Assembly (NCBI GenBank): GCA_046292345.1 | Contig: JBKBRC010000001.1 | Coordinates: 62,001-126,000, forward strand | DNA length: 64,000 bases | Reading direction: 5' to 3' | Source of the DNA: JBKBRC01 sp046292345 | Lineage (GTDB): Bacteria > Bacteroidota > Rhodothermia > Rhodothermales > Rubricoccaceae | Shown here: positions 34,366 to 45,045 of the stretch, one piece after another | Position numbering within the stretch: position 1 is the first letter of the stretch | Layout of the letters: each line of letters opens with the position of its first letter | Notes under the pieces: model-generated | Database searches by the model: none | The model's input: the letters and a program-made list of their open reading frames with translations, nothing else | Told to the model about the DNA's origin: nothing | Made by a program: the position numbers and the translations under genes

Positions 34366-35562
34366 TTACCGGCTGTTCGCGCCTGTGCCGGAGACGGCTA
34401 ACGCCTCGTCGGCGCGCGCGGGTCCGGGCCCGAGGTAGACGCGCGGCACGCGCGCCGTCAGGCCACACGTGAGCGCGTAGGTGATCGTGTCGGCGGCGCG
34501 CGCGACCTCGAGCGGGTCCGGACCGCCGGGCCCGAGGAGGACGGCCTCGTCGCCCACGCGCACAGCCGCACCCGGCCCGTCGGGCGGCCCCAGTTCGAGC
34601 ATGAGCATGTCCATGCAGACGCGCCCGGCGATGGGGTAGAGTGCGCCTCGCACGCCCACACGCCCGCGCCCGGAGAGCTGGCGCGGCACCCCGTCTCCGT
34701 AGCCCGCCGCGACGGTTGCCACGCGCGTGGGCGCGGCGGCTCGCCACGTACGGCCGTACGAGACCGTCTCGCCGGCCGGGACGGTCTGCAGGTGCACGAC
34801 GCGCCCGACCAGGCGCAGCACGGGACGCAGGTCCGCCGCGTCGGCGAGCAGAAGGTGGTCTGAGAGCAGGCCGAAGAGCGCCCCGCCGACGCGCGCCAGA
34901 CTGCGCCCGCGCGCCGTCTCGGGCACGTGCAGCAGCGTGCCGCTGTTGGCCACGTGCACGAGCGGCGGCAGCTCGGGGAGGCGCGCCAGCACGCCGTCGA
35001 AGGTGGCCATCTGCGTGTGCGTGAAGGCCTCGTCTACGGTCGCAAGGTGGGTCATCAGCCCCTCCACGAACACGCCCGGGGCGCGCTGCAGGCGCGCCAC
35101 GACGTCCGGCACCGCCGCTGGCGCCAGCCCGATGCGGTGCATTCCCGTATCCACCTTCACGTGCGCCGTGAGCGGTCCCGCCGTGCGAGCCGCGGCGATG
35201 ACGGCCTCGGCCACCGCCTCCGACGTCACCGTCACGCCGAGGTCGTGCCGCACGTAGGCCGGCACGTTCTCGGGCAGCGGCGCGGCCAGCACGAGGATCG
35301 GCTCGGTCCGCCCGGCCTCGCGCAGTGCGATCCCCTCGCGCACGCTCGCCACGGCGAAGCGCTGCACGCCTTCCTCGGCCAGCACCGCCGCGACGGTTGA
35401 GGCGCCGTGGCCGTAGGCGTCGGCCTTGACGACGGCCATCATCTCGTCCGCGCCGGCGGCGCGGACGCGGGCGGCGAGCACGCGCGCGTTGTGGCGCAGC
35501 GCGCCCAGGTCTATCTCGGCGCGGAGCGTCGAGGGCTCGGGCGGGGCGGTGACGGGAAGCAC
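34366..35562 (-). CDS. alr: Alanine racemase
   Basis: 398 aa. Makes D-Ala for peptidoglycan. The PLP Lys is in VVKADAYGHG, the catalytic Tyr side reads AGYGDGVPR, and other family stretches are VKVDTGMHRIG, MTHLATVDEAFT, VANSGTLLHV and RVCMDMLMLELG. No ATG exists in the right place. GTG 35562 gives MLPVTAPPEPSTLRAEIDLGAL, which matches the family N-terminus (RAEIDL...A..HN). The 103-bp gap upstream has no feature. Confidence 0.94.
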   Translation of the reverse strand: MLPVTAPPEPSTLRAEIDLGALRHNARVLAARVRAAGADEMMAVVKADAYGHGASTVAAVLAEEGVQRFAVASVREGIALREAGRTEPILVLAAPLPENVPAYVRHDLGVTVTSEAVAEAVIAAARTAGPLTAHVKVDTGMHRIGLAPAAVPDVVARLQRAPGVFVEGLMTHLATVDEAFTHTQMATFDGVLARLPELPPLVHVANSGTLLHVPETARGRSLARVGGALFGLLSDHLLLADAADLRPVLRLVGRVVHLQTVPAGETVSYGRTWRAAAPTRVATVAAGYGDGVPRQLSGRGRVGVRGALYPIAGRVCMDMLMLELGPPDGPGAAVRVGDEAVLLGPGGPDPLEVARAADTITYALTCGLTARVPRVYLGPGPARADEALAVSGTGANSR

Positions 35563-35683
35563 GGAGCGCCCCCGGAGGGGCCTGCGGAGCGGAGAGGGAG
35601 CTGTGAAGTCTACCGCCGGCGTCAACGGCGGGCCCGCGCCCGCGTTTCGCCTCCGCCGAGGGCGCGTATGGCGCCCGGAGCGG

Positions 35684-36643
35684 TCACGGCGGCGTAACGC
35701 AGAGCGGCCGCAAAGCCCATGCGGGCGGAGGCGGCGCCGCCTCCGGGTGGAGCGCGGCCGCCAGCACCTCGGCTGCCTCCACGAGGCTCGGGCCGGGACG
35801 GTTGAAGAGCCGGTCCCCATCGGCCACGAAGGCGCGGCCGGCGCGCGCAGCCCGCAGGCCGGACCAGGCCCCGGCCCGGGCGGCCAGGTCACGTGCCGAG
35901 GCTTCCAGCGGGCGCCCGCACGCCGCAACGACGAGCACGTCCGGGTCGGCCGCGGCGATCTCGTCCCACGTCACGTAGGCCGAGCGCGCACCCGGTGCCG
36001 CGAGGAGGGCCCGGCCGCCGGCGAGCAAGGCCAGGTCAGGCGTCCAGTGGCCGGCCGTCATCGGGGGCGCCACCCACTCGACGCACACGAGCGTCGGGAA
36101 GGGGCGCCCGGCGACGGTCCCGGCGCGACGGTCCAGGCGGAGCCGTGCGGCGAGCGCGCGCAGGCGGGCCTCGCCCTCGGCCACGACGCGCATCGCCTCT
36201 GGAAGGCGCCCTGCCGCGCGCCCGAGCGCGAGCGCGGCGTCGAGCGCCTGCTTGAGCGTGCTCGGGGCGAAGTCCACGAGCGTGGCCGGCGCGCTTCCCG
36301 CCCCGGCGAGCGCAGCGCCGAGAGCGGTCTCGAGCGTCGCGCGGTCGGGAGCGCAGACGCCGCAGAGCGACTGCGTCACGACGAGATCGGGCCGGAGCGC
36401 GGCAAGCGCCGCCGCGTCCACGCGGAACGGGCTCAGGCCGGCGGCGAGGGCACGCCGCACGGCCTTGTCGATGGCCTCCGGAGGGCCGTCGGCGGCGGGC
36501 GGCATACCCGGCGCGGCCGTGAGCACGCGCGCGCCGGCGGCAGCGGGCGCGTCGCATGCATGCGAGCGGCCGACGATCTCGGCGCCGGCGCCGAAGGCGC
36601 ACAGCCAGTCTGTCGCGGCCGGCAGGAGGGAGACGATGCGCAT
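35684..36643 (-). CDS. BtuF-like cobalamin/iron-siderophore binding protein
   Basis: 319 aa. BtuF/FepB-type fold: MRIVSLLPAATDWLCAFGAG at the N-terminus, EIVGRSHACDAP, LRPDLVVTQSLCGVC, GDRLFNRPGPSLVEAAEV. No recognisable signal peptide, unlike transporter partners, so it may be a cytoplasmic or poorly annotated form. Such proteins in this group are annotated as cobalamin-binding. No permease or ATPase gene is adjacent. Confidence 0.85.
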   Translation of the reverse strand: MRIVSLLPAATDWLCAFGAGAEIVGRSHACDAPAAAGARVLTAAPGMPPAADGPPEAIDKAVRRALAAGLSPFRVDAAALAALRPDLVVTQSLCGVCAPDRATLETALGAALAGAGSAPATLVDFAPSTLKQALDAALALGRAAGRLPEAMRVVAEGEARLRALAARLRLDRRAGTVAGRPFPTLVCVEWVAPPMTAGHWTPDLALLAGGRALLAAPGARSAYVTWDEIAAADPDVLVVAACGRPLEASARDLAARAGAWSGLRAARAGRAFVADGDRLFNRPGPSLVEAAEVLAAALHPEAAPPPPAWALRPLCVTPP

Positions 36644-36718
36644 GGCGGAAGGCGCCGGCGGCAGAGAGCACCGAGGGCAGAGAGCGCCAGGGGCCGGCGA
36701 GACGGACGACCCGCCGCG

Positions 36719-37939
36719 CTAGATGCCCGACGCGATCAGCAGTTCGATGTCTCGGTGAGGCATGCCGAACATGGCCGCGAGACTTTTCTTGGTAAGGTGC
36801 CGGCGGTAAACGTACGTGCCCGAGCGAAGGCTGCTGTTCTGCCAGAGCGCGTCGTTGATGGAGGCTGCCTCGCCGATGTCGAGCAGGTACGGCAGGAGCA
36901 CGTTCGAGAGCGCGAACGTGGCCGTGCGCGCGACGGCCGAGGGCAGGTTGGGCACGCAGTGATGCACGACGCCGTGCGCGACGAACGTGGGCTCCTCGGG
37001 CGTCGTCGGGCGGCTCGTCTCGATGCATCCGCCCTGGTCGATGACCACGTCCACGATGACCGAGCCGGGACGCATCGAGGCGACCATCTCCTCGGTCACG
37101 AGCACCGGCGAGCGCTGCCCGACGGCCATCATGGCGCCGATGACGACGTCGGCCGTCTGCACGGCGCGGCGCACGTACTGCGGGTTGGCCATCGCGGTCG
37201 TGATGCGGCGGTCGAGGTAGTGCTCGAGCGCGCGCAGGGCGCCGAGGTTGTTGTCGAGCACGATCACGTGCGCGCCGAAGCCGAGCGCGGCTCGCGCCGC
37301 CCACTCGCCCACCACGCCCGCGCCGAGGATGACAACCGTGGCCGGCGGCACGCCCGAGATGCCCCCCATCATGACGCCGCGCCCGCCGGCGGCGCTCTCG
37401 AGCAGGCGGGCGGCCGTCTGCACGGCGAGCGAGCCCGAGATCTCGTGCATCATGCGCACGATGGGCAGCGTGCCATCGGTGTCGGTGATGAACTCGAAGC
37501 CGATAGCGGTGGCGCGCAGGTCCATCAGGTGGCGCAGCAGGTCCGGGCGGGCCGCGCCCAGGTGCAACGCCGAGACGAGGATCTGCTTCTCCTGCATCAT
37601 CGCCAGTTCCTCGTCGCGTGGCGGGAAGACCTTGGCGATGAGCTCGGCCTCGGCGAAGACCTGCCCGCCCGAGGGCACGATCTCGGCACCGGCCTCGGCG
37701 TACTCGGCGTCGGAGAAGTTGGCCTGCTCGCCCGCCCCGGTCTCGATGCACACCTCGTGCCCGCTGCCGACGAGCAAGGCCACGGCGTAGGGCGCGAGCG
37801 CGACGCGGCGCTCGCTGTTGGCGGCCTCGCTCGGGATGCCGATGCGAAGGCGCCGCTGCTGCTCGGCCAGGCGCACGCCCTTCTCGAGCGGCAGCAGCGT
37901 GGTCTCGGCCTTGAGGCCTTGGATGGCAGGGATTTCCAT
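36719..37939 (-). CDS. ald: Alanine dehydrogenase
   Basis: 406 aa. Reversible NAD-dependent oxidative deamination of L-Ala. Substrate half: GIPSEAANSERRVALAPYAV and SALHLGAARPDLL. Nucleotide-binding half: ATVVILGAGVVGEWAARAALGFGAHVIVLDNN, and DVVIGAMMAVGQRSP, HHCVPNLPSAVARTATFAL near the C-terminus. Length exceeds the classic 370 aa because of an N-terminal extension of about 30 residues. Confidence 0.93.
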   Translation of the reverse strand: MEIPAIQGLKAETTLLPLEKGVRLAEQQRRLRIGIPSEAANSERRVALAPYAVALLVGSGHEVCIETGAGEQANFSDAEYAEAGAEIVPSGGQVFAEAELIAKVFPPRDEELAMMQEKQILVSALHLGAARPDLLRHLMDLRATAIGFEFITDTDGTLPIVRMMHEISGSLAVQTAARLLESAAGGRGVMMGGISGVPPATVVILGAGVVGEWAARAALGFGAHVIVLDNNLGALRALEHYLDRRITTAMANPQYVRRAVQTADVVIGAMMAVGQRSPVLVTEEMVASMRPGSVIVDVVIDQGGCIETSRPTTPEEPTFVAHGVVHHCVPNLPSAVARTATFALSNVLLPYLLDIGEAASINDALWQNSSLRSGTYVYRRHLTKKSLAAMFGMPHRDIELLIASGI

Positions 37940-37986
37940 GCGCGGAAACTACGCGCCCGGCGCGGTGAGCGGTAGGCCACGGCTCG

Positions 37987-38787
37987 TCAGGCTCCCAGCC
38001 AGGCGTGCAGCAGCACGGCCGCGGCCGCGGCCACGTTGAGCGACTCGGCGCCGACGCGGCACGCGCCTCCTGCCGCGCGCGCGCCGCGCCCGATCGTCAC
38101 GCGGCCATCGAGCAGGGCCGCCACGGCTGGACCGAGGCCGTGCGCCTCGCTGCCGAGCACGAGCGCCGCGCGCGGGGCCGGCTGCCAGGCGGCCACGTCC
38201 GTTCCTCCGAGGTCGGCCCCGTAGAGCGCGAGGCCGTAGGCGCGCAGCGCCGCGAGCGCCTCGGTCAGGTGCGGCACGCGGACCAGGCGCACGTCCCACA
38301 GGCCGCCCATCGTGGCCCGAACCACCTTGGGGCTCTCGAAGTCTGCCGAACGGGTATCGGCGAGCACGGCGTCCGCGCCGAACCAGGCGGCCGTGCGCAC
38401 GAGCGTGCCGACGTTGCCGGGGTCCTGCACGCCGTCGAGCGCCACGACGGCCCGGGCACCCTCCAGCGCCGCGATGTCCTCCCGCACGACGCGCCGCGCG
38501 AGCGCGGCCACGCCCTGCGCCGTCTGCACGTCCGAGAAGCGAGCCAGCGCGCGGTCGTCCGTCGCCGTGAGCGGCACGCCAGCGCGCGCGGCGGCCTCGG
38601 CGAGCGCCTGCCCGCGCGGCGTGGCCAGCGCCGCCTCGGTGGCCAGCAGTTCCACCAGCGACGCGCGCGCCTCGAGCGCGGCCTCGACCGAGCGCAGGCC
38701 CTCGACGAGAAACACGCCGGTGGCCTCCCGGCCGGCCCGCCGCGCCAGACCCGACAGCTCGGCGAGGCGGCGGCGCGAGAGCGACAT
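37987..38787 (-). CDS. SpoU/TrmH-family RNA 2'-O-methyltransferase
   Basis: 266 aa. N-terminal substrate-binding domain (SLSRRRLAELSGLARRAGR, FLVEGLRSVEAALEA), then the SPOUT domain: VALDGVQDPGNVGTLVRTA (motif 1), LVLGSEAHGLGPAV (motif 2) and RVGAESLNVAAAAAVLLHA (motif 3). Methylates a ribose of 23S rRNA or tRNA. ATG 38787 chosen because upstream codons look like leader sequence. Confidence 0.93.
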   Translation of the reverse strand: MSLSRRRLAELSGLARRAGREATGVFLVEGLRSVEAALEARASLVELLATEAALATPRGQALAEAAARAGVPLTATDDRALARFSDVQTAQGVAALARRVVREDIAALEGARAVVALDGVQDPGNVGTLVRTAAWFGADAVLADTRSADFESPKVVRATMGGLWDVRLVRVPHLTEALAALRAYGLALYGADLGGTDVAAWQPAPRAALVLGSEAHGLGPAVAALLDGRVTIGRGARAAGGACRVGAESLNVAAAAAVLLHAWLGA

Positions 38788-39000
38788 GGGAGCAGGCGGC
38801 ACGTGAAGTAGACGGAGGGCGCGTGAAGAGCGTGCAGAAGCTACGCGCGTGCGGGTCCTGGCTTGAGTTCGGTCGTACGGCGCCGATAGCTTCGGCACGA
38901 CCGGTTTCGGAAGCGCTTCCGGCGTGTCTACCTCTTACCGCCAGCCCTTCTTCACGCCGACTCTCTCCCGCGGGCGCCTCGCCTCGCTCGTCCTGCCCCG

Positions 39001-39008
39001 TACCTTTG
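39001..39008 (+). promoter_or_regulatory. TACCTTTG box at the glutamate dehydrogenase start
   Basis: Matches the Bacteroidota -7 element TAnnTTTG. It is only two bases before ATG 39011; if it is the true promoter, transcription would begin around 39015 and ATG 39053 (MPTPFKRD) would be the real start. Confidence 0.4.
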
Positions 39009-39010
39009 CC

Positions 39011-40366
<1,356 letters not shown>

Positions 40367-40421
40367 CACGCTCCGCCCGGGGCGTGCTGCCCAAGGCGCG
40401 CCGCCTGCACCTCTTCTGCCG

Positions 40422-40472
40422 CCGTGCCCGGCGCGACACTGCTCGCGCCGGGCACGGGCGCCTTCGGGCGCC
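40422..40472. terminator. Double-hairpin bidirectional terminator between gdh and menD
   Basis: A perfect 15-bp stem (40422-40436 with 40443-40457, 6-nt loop) is followed by a 6-bp stem with a TTCG loop (40457-40472). Sits between the convergent glutamate dehydrogenase and menD genes. Confidence 0.75.
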
Positions 40473-40501
40473 CCGCCGCAGCGTCCCGGCCGGGCGTGCC
40501 G

Positions 40502-42355
40502 CTACCCTTCCGCAGCTGCTACCGCGCGGGCCAGGAGGTCGCGGTGGAGCACGCGGTTGGCGTGCCGCTCGGTGCGCACCTCGAGCACGGCCGCGCGGCC
40601 GGAAGCGCACGCGGCGCGGTAGGCCTCGGCAAAGGCCGAGGGCGTCTCCGGGCGCGCGTAGTCCAGGCCAAACATGCGCGCGGCATCCTCGAAGCCGAGC
40701 CCGTGCGGCGCGCCAAACGCTGGCTCGAAGTGCTCTGGCGGGAGCGCCTCCGCTGCCGGCAGGAAGTGGAAGATTCCGCCCCCGTCGTTGTTTACCACCA
40801 CGACGACGACGGGCGGCCCCTCGCGCAGCAGCGCGAGGCTGTTGAGGTCGTGGAGCAGGGCGAGGTCGCCCGTGAGCAGCGTGACGGGCCGGCCCAGGCC
40901 GCGCGCGAAGCCGTGCGCTGTAGCCACGGTCCCGTCAATGCCGCTCGCGCCGCGGTTGGCCGTCAGGCGCAGGCGCGGACCGTCGGCCGCGGCAAACGCG
41001 TCGAGGTCGCGCACGGGCATCGAGGCCGCGGCCACGAGGCCGTGGCCCTCGGGTGCGAGCCGTGCGACGGCCCGTGCCACGAACGGCTCCGAGAGCGCTT
41101 CCCCCTCCGCCCCGAGCGCGCGCTCGAGCACGTCCCCGACGCGGGCCGAGGCGTCCTTCCACGCGCGCAGCCACGCCGGGGGCGAGTCGCTCGTACCGGG
41201 GAGGGCTTCGGCGAGCGCGCGCGCGGCGGCAGCCGGATCGCCCTGCACGCGAAGCGTGACGCGGTGCGCGGGATCGAAGCGCGCGGCGTCGGCACGCACG
41301 ACGGCGAGGCAGGCCGGCGCGGCGGCCTCGAGGAACTGCGCGAGCCGCTTGCTCGTGGGGCGACGCCCGAGCAGAAGCACCGCCTCGGGCGCGTGCGCGC
41401 GGCGGAACGCGGCACTGCCGAGCAGCAGGTCGTAGAAGGGCACGCGCGCGGTTTCGCCCTCGGATGCGGACGCGGTGCGCCCTTGCGAGAGCACGTCCGG
41501 CAGGAAAGGCCAGCCGAGGCGCGCTGCGAGCGCGGCGGCGGCCGGCGCGGCGGCCGGGTCATCGGTCGGGCCGAGCACGACGAGGCCGCGCGTGCGCCCG
41601 GCGAGGGCCTCCGCGAGCGCGCGCACGTCCGGCTGCGCCGGTGGCGGCGCGTAGCGCGTGAACGGCGCCGCCCCGGCGAGGTAGCCCTCGAGCGGCGCGA
41701 GCAGCGCGCGCACGTCCGTGCCATCGGGGGCCGGCGCGAGCGGCTCGCGGAACATCAGGTTGAGGTGCACCGGCCCCGGCGTCGCCGTGGCGCGGTAGGC
41801 CGCCTGCGCGGCGGTCGTGAGCACGAAGCGCGCGTCCACCTCCGCTGAGGGCGGCGGCACGTCGAAGGTCCAGCGCGCCAGGTCGGCGAAGAGCGGAGGC
41901 TGGCGGATGGTCTGGTTGGCGCCGGTAGCGCGGAGCTCGGGCGGGCGATCGGCGGTGAGCAGCAGCAGCGGCACGCCGTCGGCGTCGGCCTCGGCAGCGG
42001 CCGGGACGCCGTTGGCGACGGCCGTGCCGCTCGTCGTGATCCAGGCGGCCGGGCGGCCCGTCGCGCGCGCGTGGCCGAGGGCGGCGAAGGCCGTCCCCCG
42101 TTCATCGAAGTGCACGAGATGCGCCGCCCGAGGGTGGCGGAGCACGGCCAGCGCGAGCGGCGTCGAGCGCGATCCTGGCGCGAGGCAGAACAGCGCCACG
42201 CCTTGCCGGACAAGCTCCTCGACGAGCAGTCCGGCCCAGACCTCGTTGGCGGAAACGGCCGCACCGAGGCGCGCCGCGGCATCCGGCACCGGTCTGCCGG
42301 GCTCGCCCGGGCCGGTCCGTTTCTGTCCGGCCACGTCGGGTGCCCCGGCCGTCAT
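40502..42355 (-). CDS. menD: SEPHCHC synthase MenD (menaquinone biosynthesis)
   Basis: 617 aa. Thiamine-diphosphate enzyme that joins isochorismate and 2-oxoglutarate. N-terminal VELVRQGVALFCLAPGSRSTPL and FDERGTAFAALGHARATGRP are clear, as is ITTSGTAVANGVPAAAEAD. In the C-terminal half the ThDP region shows GASGIDGTVATAHGFA, LTGDLALLHDLNSLAL and VVVNNDGGGIFHFL. ATG 42355 overlaps the menF stop (ATGA), so translation is coupled. Confidence 0.96.
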   Translation of the reverse strand: MTAGAPDVAGQKRTGPGEPGRPVPDAAARLGAAVSANEVWAGLLVEELVRQGVALFCLAPGSRSTPLALAVLRHPRAAHLVHFDERGTAFAALGHARATGRPAAWITTSGTAVANGVPAAAEADADGVPLLLLTADRPPELRATGANQTIRQPPLFADLARWTFDVPPPSAEVDARFVLTTAAQAAYRATATPGPVHLNLMFREPLAPAPDGTDVRALLAPLEGYLAGAAPFTRYAPPPAQPDVRALAEALAGRTRGLVVLGPTDDPAAAPAAAALAARLGWPFLPDVLSQGRTASASEGETARVPFYDLLLGSAAFRRAHAPEAVLLLGRRPTSKRLAQFLEAAAPACLAVVRADAARFDPAHRVTLRVQGDPAAAARALAEALPGTSDSPPAWLRAWKDASARVGDVLERALGAEGEALSEPFVARAVARLAPEGHGLVAAASMPVRDLDAFAAADGPRLRLTANRGASGIDGTVATAHGFARGLGRPVTLLTGDLALLHDLNSLALLREGPPVVVVVVNNDGGGIFHFLPAAEALPPEHFEPAFGAPHGLGFEDAARMFGLDYARPETPSAFAEAYRAACASGRAAVLEVRTERHANRVLHRDLLARAVAAAEG

Positions 42356-43749
42356 CCGGCGAGCCCCAGCACCGAGGCGAAGTCGCCGATTTTCTGCTCG
42401 ATCTCGGCCCACTCGGCGGCGGGGTCGGAGCCGGCCACGATGCCGGCGCCCGAGTAGAGCGAGAGCTCGCGGCCCCGCACGAGCCCCGAGCGAATGCCGA
42501 CGGCGAACTCGGCCCCGTCGGGTCCGATCCAGCCGAGAGGCCCGGCGTAGAGGCCGCGGTCGAACGGCTCGGCGTGTGCAATGGCGGCCTGCGCCGCCGC
42601 GCGCGGCGTCCCTCCGACGGCCGGCGTCGGGTGGAGCGCGCGCAGCACGTCGAGCGCCGAGACGCCGGCGCGGAGCGTGGCGCGGAAGCCCGTGAAGAGG
42701 TGACGCCCGCGGGCCAGCGTCATGGCGGAGGTGCGCGCGTCGGCGTCGAGCGTCTGGCTGAGCGGAGCCAGGCGCGCGGCGATGGCGTCGCGCACGTAGG
42801 CGTGCTCGCGCTGCTCCTTCTCGTTCGAGAGCAGTTCTTCCTGCAGGCGCGCGTCGTCGGGGCCGGCCGCGCGCGGACGCGTCCCGGCGACGGCCTCGGT
42901 CTCGAGCCGGCGCCCGTCGAGGCAGAACAGGCGCTCAGGCGTGGCGCAGACAAAGGCGGGGGCGGCAGCGGGGCTGCCATCGCCAGCGGCTTCGGGCTCG
43001 GGCGCCACGAGGGCGTGGAAGCAGCGGGGCGTGGCCTCCTGCAAGCGCGCCAGGAGCGCGAACGGGTCGAGGGCGTCCTCGAACGCGAAGCGCGCGCGGC
43101 GCGCGAGCACGACCTTCTCGAGGTCGCCCGCCGCGAACGCCTCGAGCGCGCGCGCGATCATCGCGTCCCACCCGGCGCGGTCCGGCGCGTCCTCGCGCGA
43201 GACCGCCAGCGGCAGCGCCGGTGGCGGTGCCGGCACAGGCCACGCGAGCGCGTCTGCAAAGGCCAGCGCTACCACGGCCGCCTCGCCGGGCATGAGGTGC
43301 GCGGCCAGACGAGCCGCACCACCCTCGACGATCAGTTCGACGCGGGGCAGCACGAAGCGCACCGCCCCGAACGCGTGCCACGAGGGCGACGGGGCGGCCC
43401 CGGTCTCGAAGCGCGCCGTGCCGTAGAGACGCGCCTCGGGCGGCAGCTGCGCCAGCAGCGGCGCGAGCGCAGGCGGCAGCGCCTCCAGCGACGGCACGTC
43501 CACGCGGGCGGCCTCGCCGAGGGCCGCCCGCGCCTCCGGCGCGCCGCGGCGGTGCCAGTACGCCTTGTGGAAGTGCGGCTGCGCCGCCAGCCACCCGAGC
43601 GCATCGGCCGTCTCCACGGGAACGGTCACGCGGCGAACCTGGCCGCGATCGGGCACACGGGCGAGTTCCCGCGCAAGCCGCGCGCGCACGTCGGCCGGCG
43701 CGAGGCGCGGCGTGCTCAGAACCGGGGGGGCGAGGAAGGAGCGCGGCAC
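42352..43749 (-). CDS. menF: Isochorismate synthase MenF (menaquinone biosynthesis)
   Basis: 465 aa. Converts chorismate to isochorismate. Conserved stretches: KVVLARRARFAFEDALDPFALL, VCATPERLFCLDGRRLETEAVAGTRPR, KEQREHAYVRDAI and LHPTPAVGGTPR, plus YAGPLGWIGPDGAEFAVGIRSGL and the ending YSGAGIVAGSDPAAEWAEIE. Only GTG or TTG starts are available; GTG 43749 (M-PRSFLAPPV) is my choice, since the frame up to TTG 43827 reads like leader. It overlaps menD. Confidence 0.93.
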   Translation of the reverse strand: MPRSFLAPPVLSTPRLAPADVRARLARELARVPDRGQVRRVTVPVETADALGWLAAQPHFHKAYWHRRGAPEARAALGEAARVDVPSLEALPPALAPLLAQLPPEARLYGTARFETGAAPSPSWHAFGAVRFVLPRVELIVEGGAARLAAHLMPGEAAVVALAFADALAWPVPAPPPALPLAVSREDAPDRAGWDAMIARALEAFAAGDLEKVVLARRARFAFEDALDPFALLARLQEATPRCFHALVAPEPEAAGDGSPAAAPAFVCATPERLFCLDGRRLETEAVAGTRPRAAGPDDARLQEELLSNEKEQREHAYVRDAIAARLAPLSQTLDADARTSAMTLARGRHLFTGFRATLRAGVSALDVLRALHPTPAVGGTPRAAAQAAIAHAEPFDRGLYAGPLGWIGPDGAEFAVGIRSGLVRGRELSLYSGAGIVAGSDPAAEWAEIEQKIGDFASVLGLAG

Positions 43750-43925
43750 GGCGAGGGAGAGATAGGCAGAAGGTACGCAGAGCGTACAGGAGGCGAACCC
43801 GCATGTTTCAGTAATTTGTGAAAGCAACGATCATTCCACACTCGTCGTCTGCCGGAGACGTCTGCCCCGGCACTCCCCGCCGGCCGGGGCGTCTCTAGCC
43901 CTCCTCCCCACCCTGCTCCTGCTCC

Positions 43926-44654
43926 ATGCCCAAGCCCCCCATCGGCGAAGCGCCCGGCAAAAAGGCCCACGTCGAGGCCATGTTCGACGAGATCGCCCCG
44001 CGTTACGACCTGCTCAACCGTGTCCTCTCGTTCGGCACCGACGTGCGCTGGCGGCGCGCGGCTGTGGCGCACCTGCGCAGCGGCCTCGCCGAGCGCCCTC
44101 GTCGCCTGCTCGACGTGGCCACGGGCACGGCCGACCTCGCCCTCGAGATGCTCCGGCTCGGCCCGGACGACGTCGTGGGGGTGGACATTTCGGAGGGCAT
44201 GCTGTCCTTCGGGCGCGACAAGGTCGCGCGGCACGCCCAGGGCCACCGCGTGCGGCTCGTGCAGGGTGACGCCGCCGCCCTGCCGTTCGAGGACGGCGCG
44301 TTCGACGGCGCGGCCGTCGCCTTTGGCGTGCGCAACTTCGAAGACCTGCGCGCGGGGCTGGCCGGCATTCGCCGCGTGCTGCGCCGTACGGCCCCGCTCG
44401 TCGTGCTCGAGTTCTCGCACCCCCGTGCGTTCCCCGTCAAGCAGGGCTACGAGGCCTACTCGCGCTACGTGCTGCCTCGCGTGGGCCGCGCCGTCTCGGG
44501 CAGCAGCGAGGCGTACGAGTACCTGCCGGAGTCGGTCGCGGCATTTCCGGACGGCGAGGACTTTCTCGCCGTGATGCGCGAGGCGGGGTTCTACCACGCC
44601 ACGGCCAGGCCGCTCACGTTCGGCGTGGTGACGCTCTACCGCGCGTTCGCCTGA
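43926..44654 (+). CDS. menG: Demethylmenaquinone methyltransferase
   Basis: 242 aa, also called ubiE. SAM-dependent C-methylation, the last step of menaquinone synthesis. Motif I is VATGTADLALEMLRLG, motif II is VVGVDISEGMLSFGRDK, and the family-specific VAFGVRNFEDLRAGL, RVLRRTAPLVVLEFSHPR and RYVLPRVGRAVSGSSEAYEYLPES are present. Divergent from menF-menD. The 176-bp divergent gap includes an A/T-rich stretch near 43805-43850 (cagtaatttgtgaaag) that may carry both promoters. Confidence 0.96.
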   Translation: MPKPPIGEAPGKKAHVEAMFDEIAPRYDLLNRVLSFGTDVRWRRAAVAHLRSGLAERPRRLLDVATGTADLALEMLRLGPDDVVGVDISEGMLSFGRDKVARHAQGHRVRLVQGDAAALPFEDGAFDGAAVAFGVRNFEDLRAGLAGIRRVLRRTAPLVVLEFSHPRAFPVKQGYEAYSRYVLPRVGRAVSGSSEAYEYLPESVAAFPDGEDFLAVMREAGFYHATARPLTFGVVTLYRAFA

Positions 44655-44708
44655 GACGCGCCGCGCGTTCGCCTGAGACGCGCCACGCGTTCGCCTGAGA
44701 CGCGCGGC
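44643..44708 (+). repeat. 22-bp tandem repeat, three copies, spanning the menG stop
   Basis: Units of gcgttcgcctgagacgcgcc plus two bases at 44643, 44665 and 44687. Each carries a TGA, so the stop codon is triplicated. 22 is not a multiple of three. Confidence 0.93.
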
Positions 44709-44829
44709 ACTCGAAGGGCGGAGGGGCCGCCGGGCCGGCCAGGGTCCGGCGGGGTCGCCCTGGAGGCGCGCCTGGAAGAGGCTCAAGCCCGTGAGCGGGC
44801 CTCGAAGGCCCCCTGACACCCCCTCGATG

Positions 44830-45045
44830 CTAGTCCCCGCCGCCCCCGTCCGACCACCCGGCCGAGTCCTCCGGGGCCGAGCCGCCGGAGCAGCAGCCAC
44901 ACCCGCACCGGCACGCGGCGTAGACCCGGCCCGTGCGGGGGTCCCGCCCGCCCCGCACGCGCTCGATGGGGAGCACGCGGTCGAGCGCCCTGTGGAACAG
45001 GAGCGCGAACGCCCCGAACAGGAGCCAGGTGAGGAGGGCGGTCAT
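44830..45045 (-). CDS. Small membrane protein with Cys-rich tail (71 aa)
   Basis: ATG 45045 gives one hydrophobic segment (ALLTWLLFGAFALLFHRAL) and a C-terminal CRCGCGCCSGG. No family known. Its start overlaps the start of the opposite-strand gene at 45044, so at most one of the two is likely to be fully real. Codon bias does not decide it. Confidence 0.4.
   Translation of the reverse strand: MTALLTWLLFGAFALLFHRALDRVLPIERVRGGRDPRTGRVYAACRCGCGCCSGGSAPEDSAGWSDGGGGD

Noticed and set aside
42352..43827. menF starting at TTG 43827
   Set aside because: The extra N-terminal residues look like leader and a TTG start is rare; GTG 43749 is preferred.
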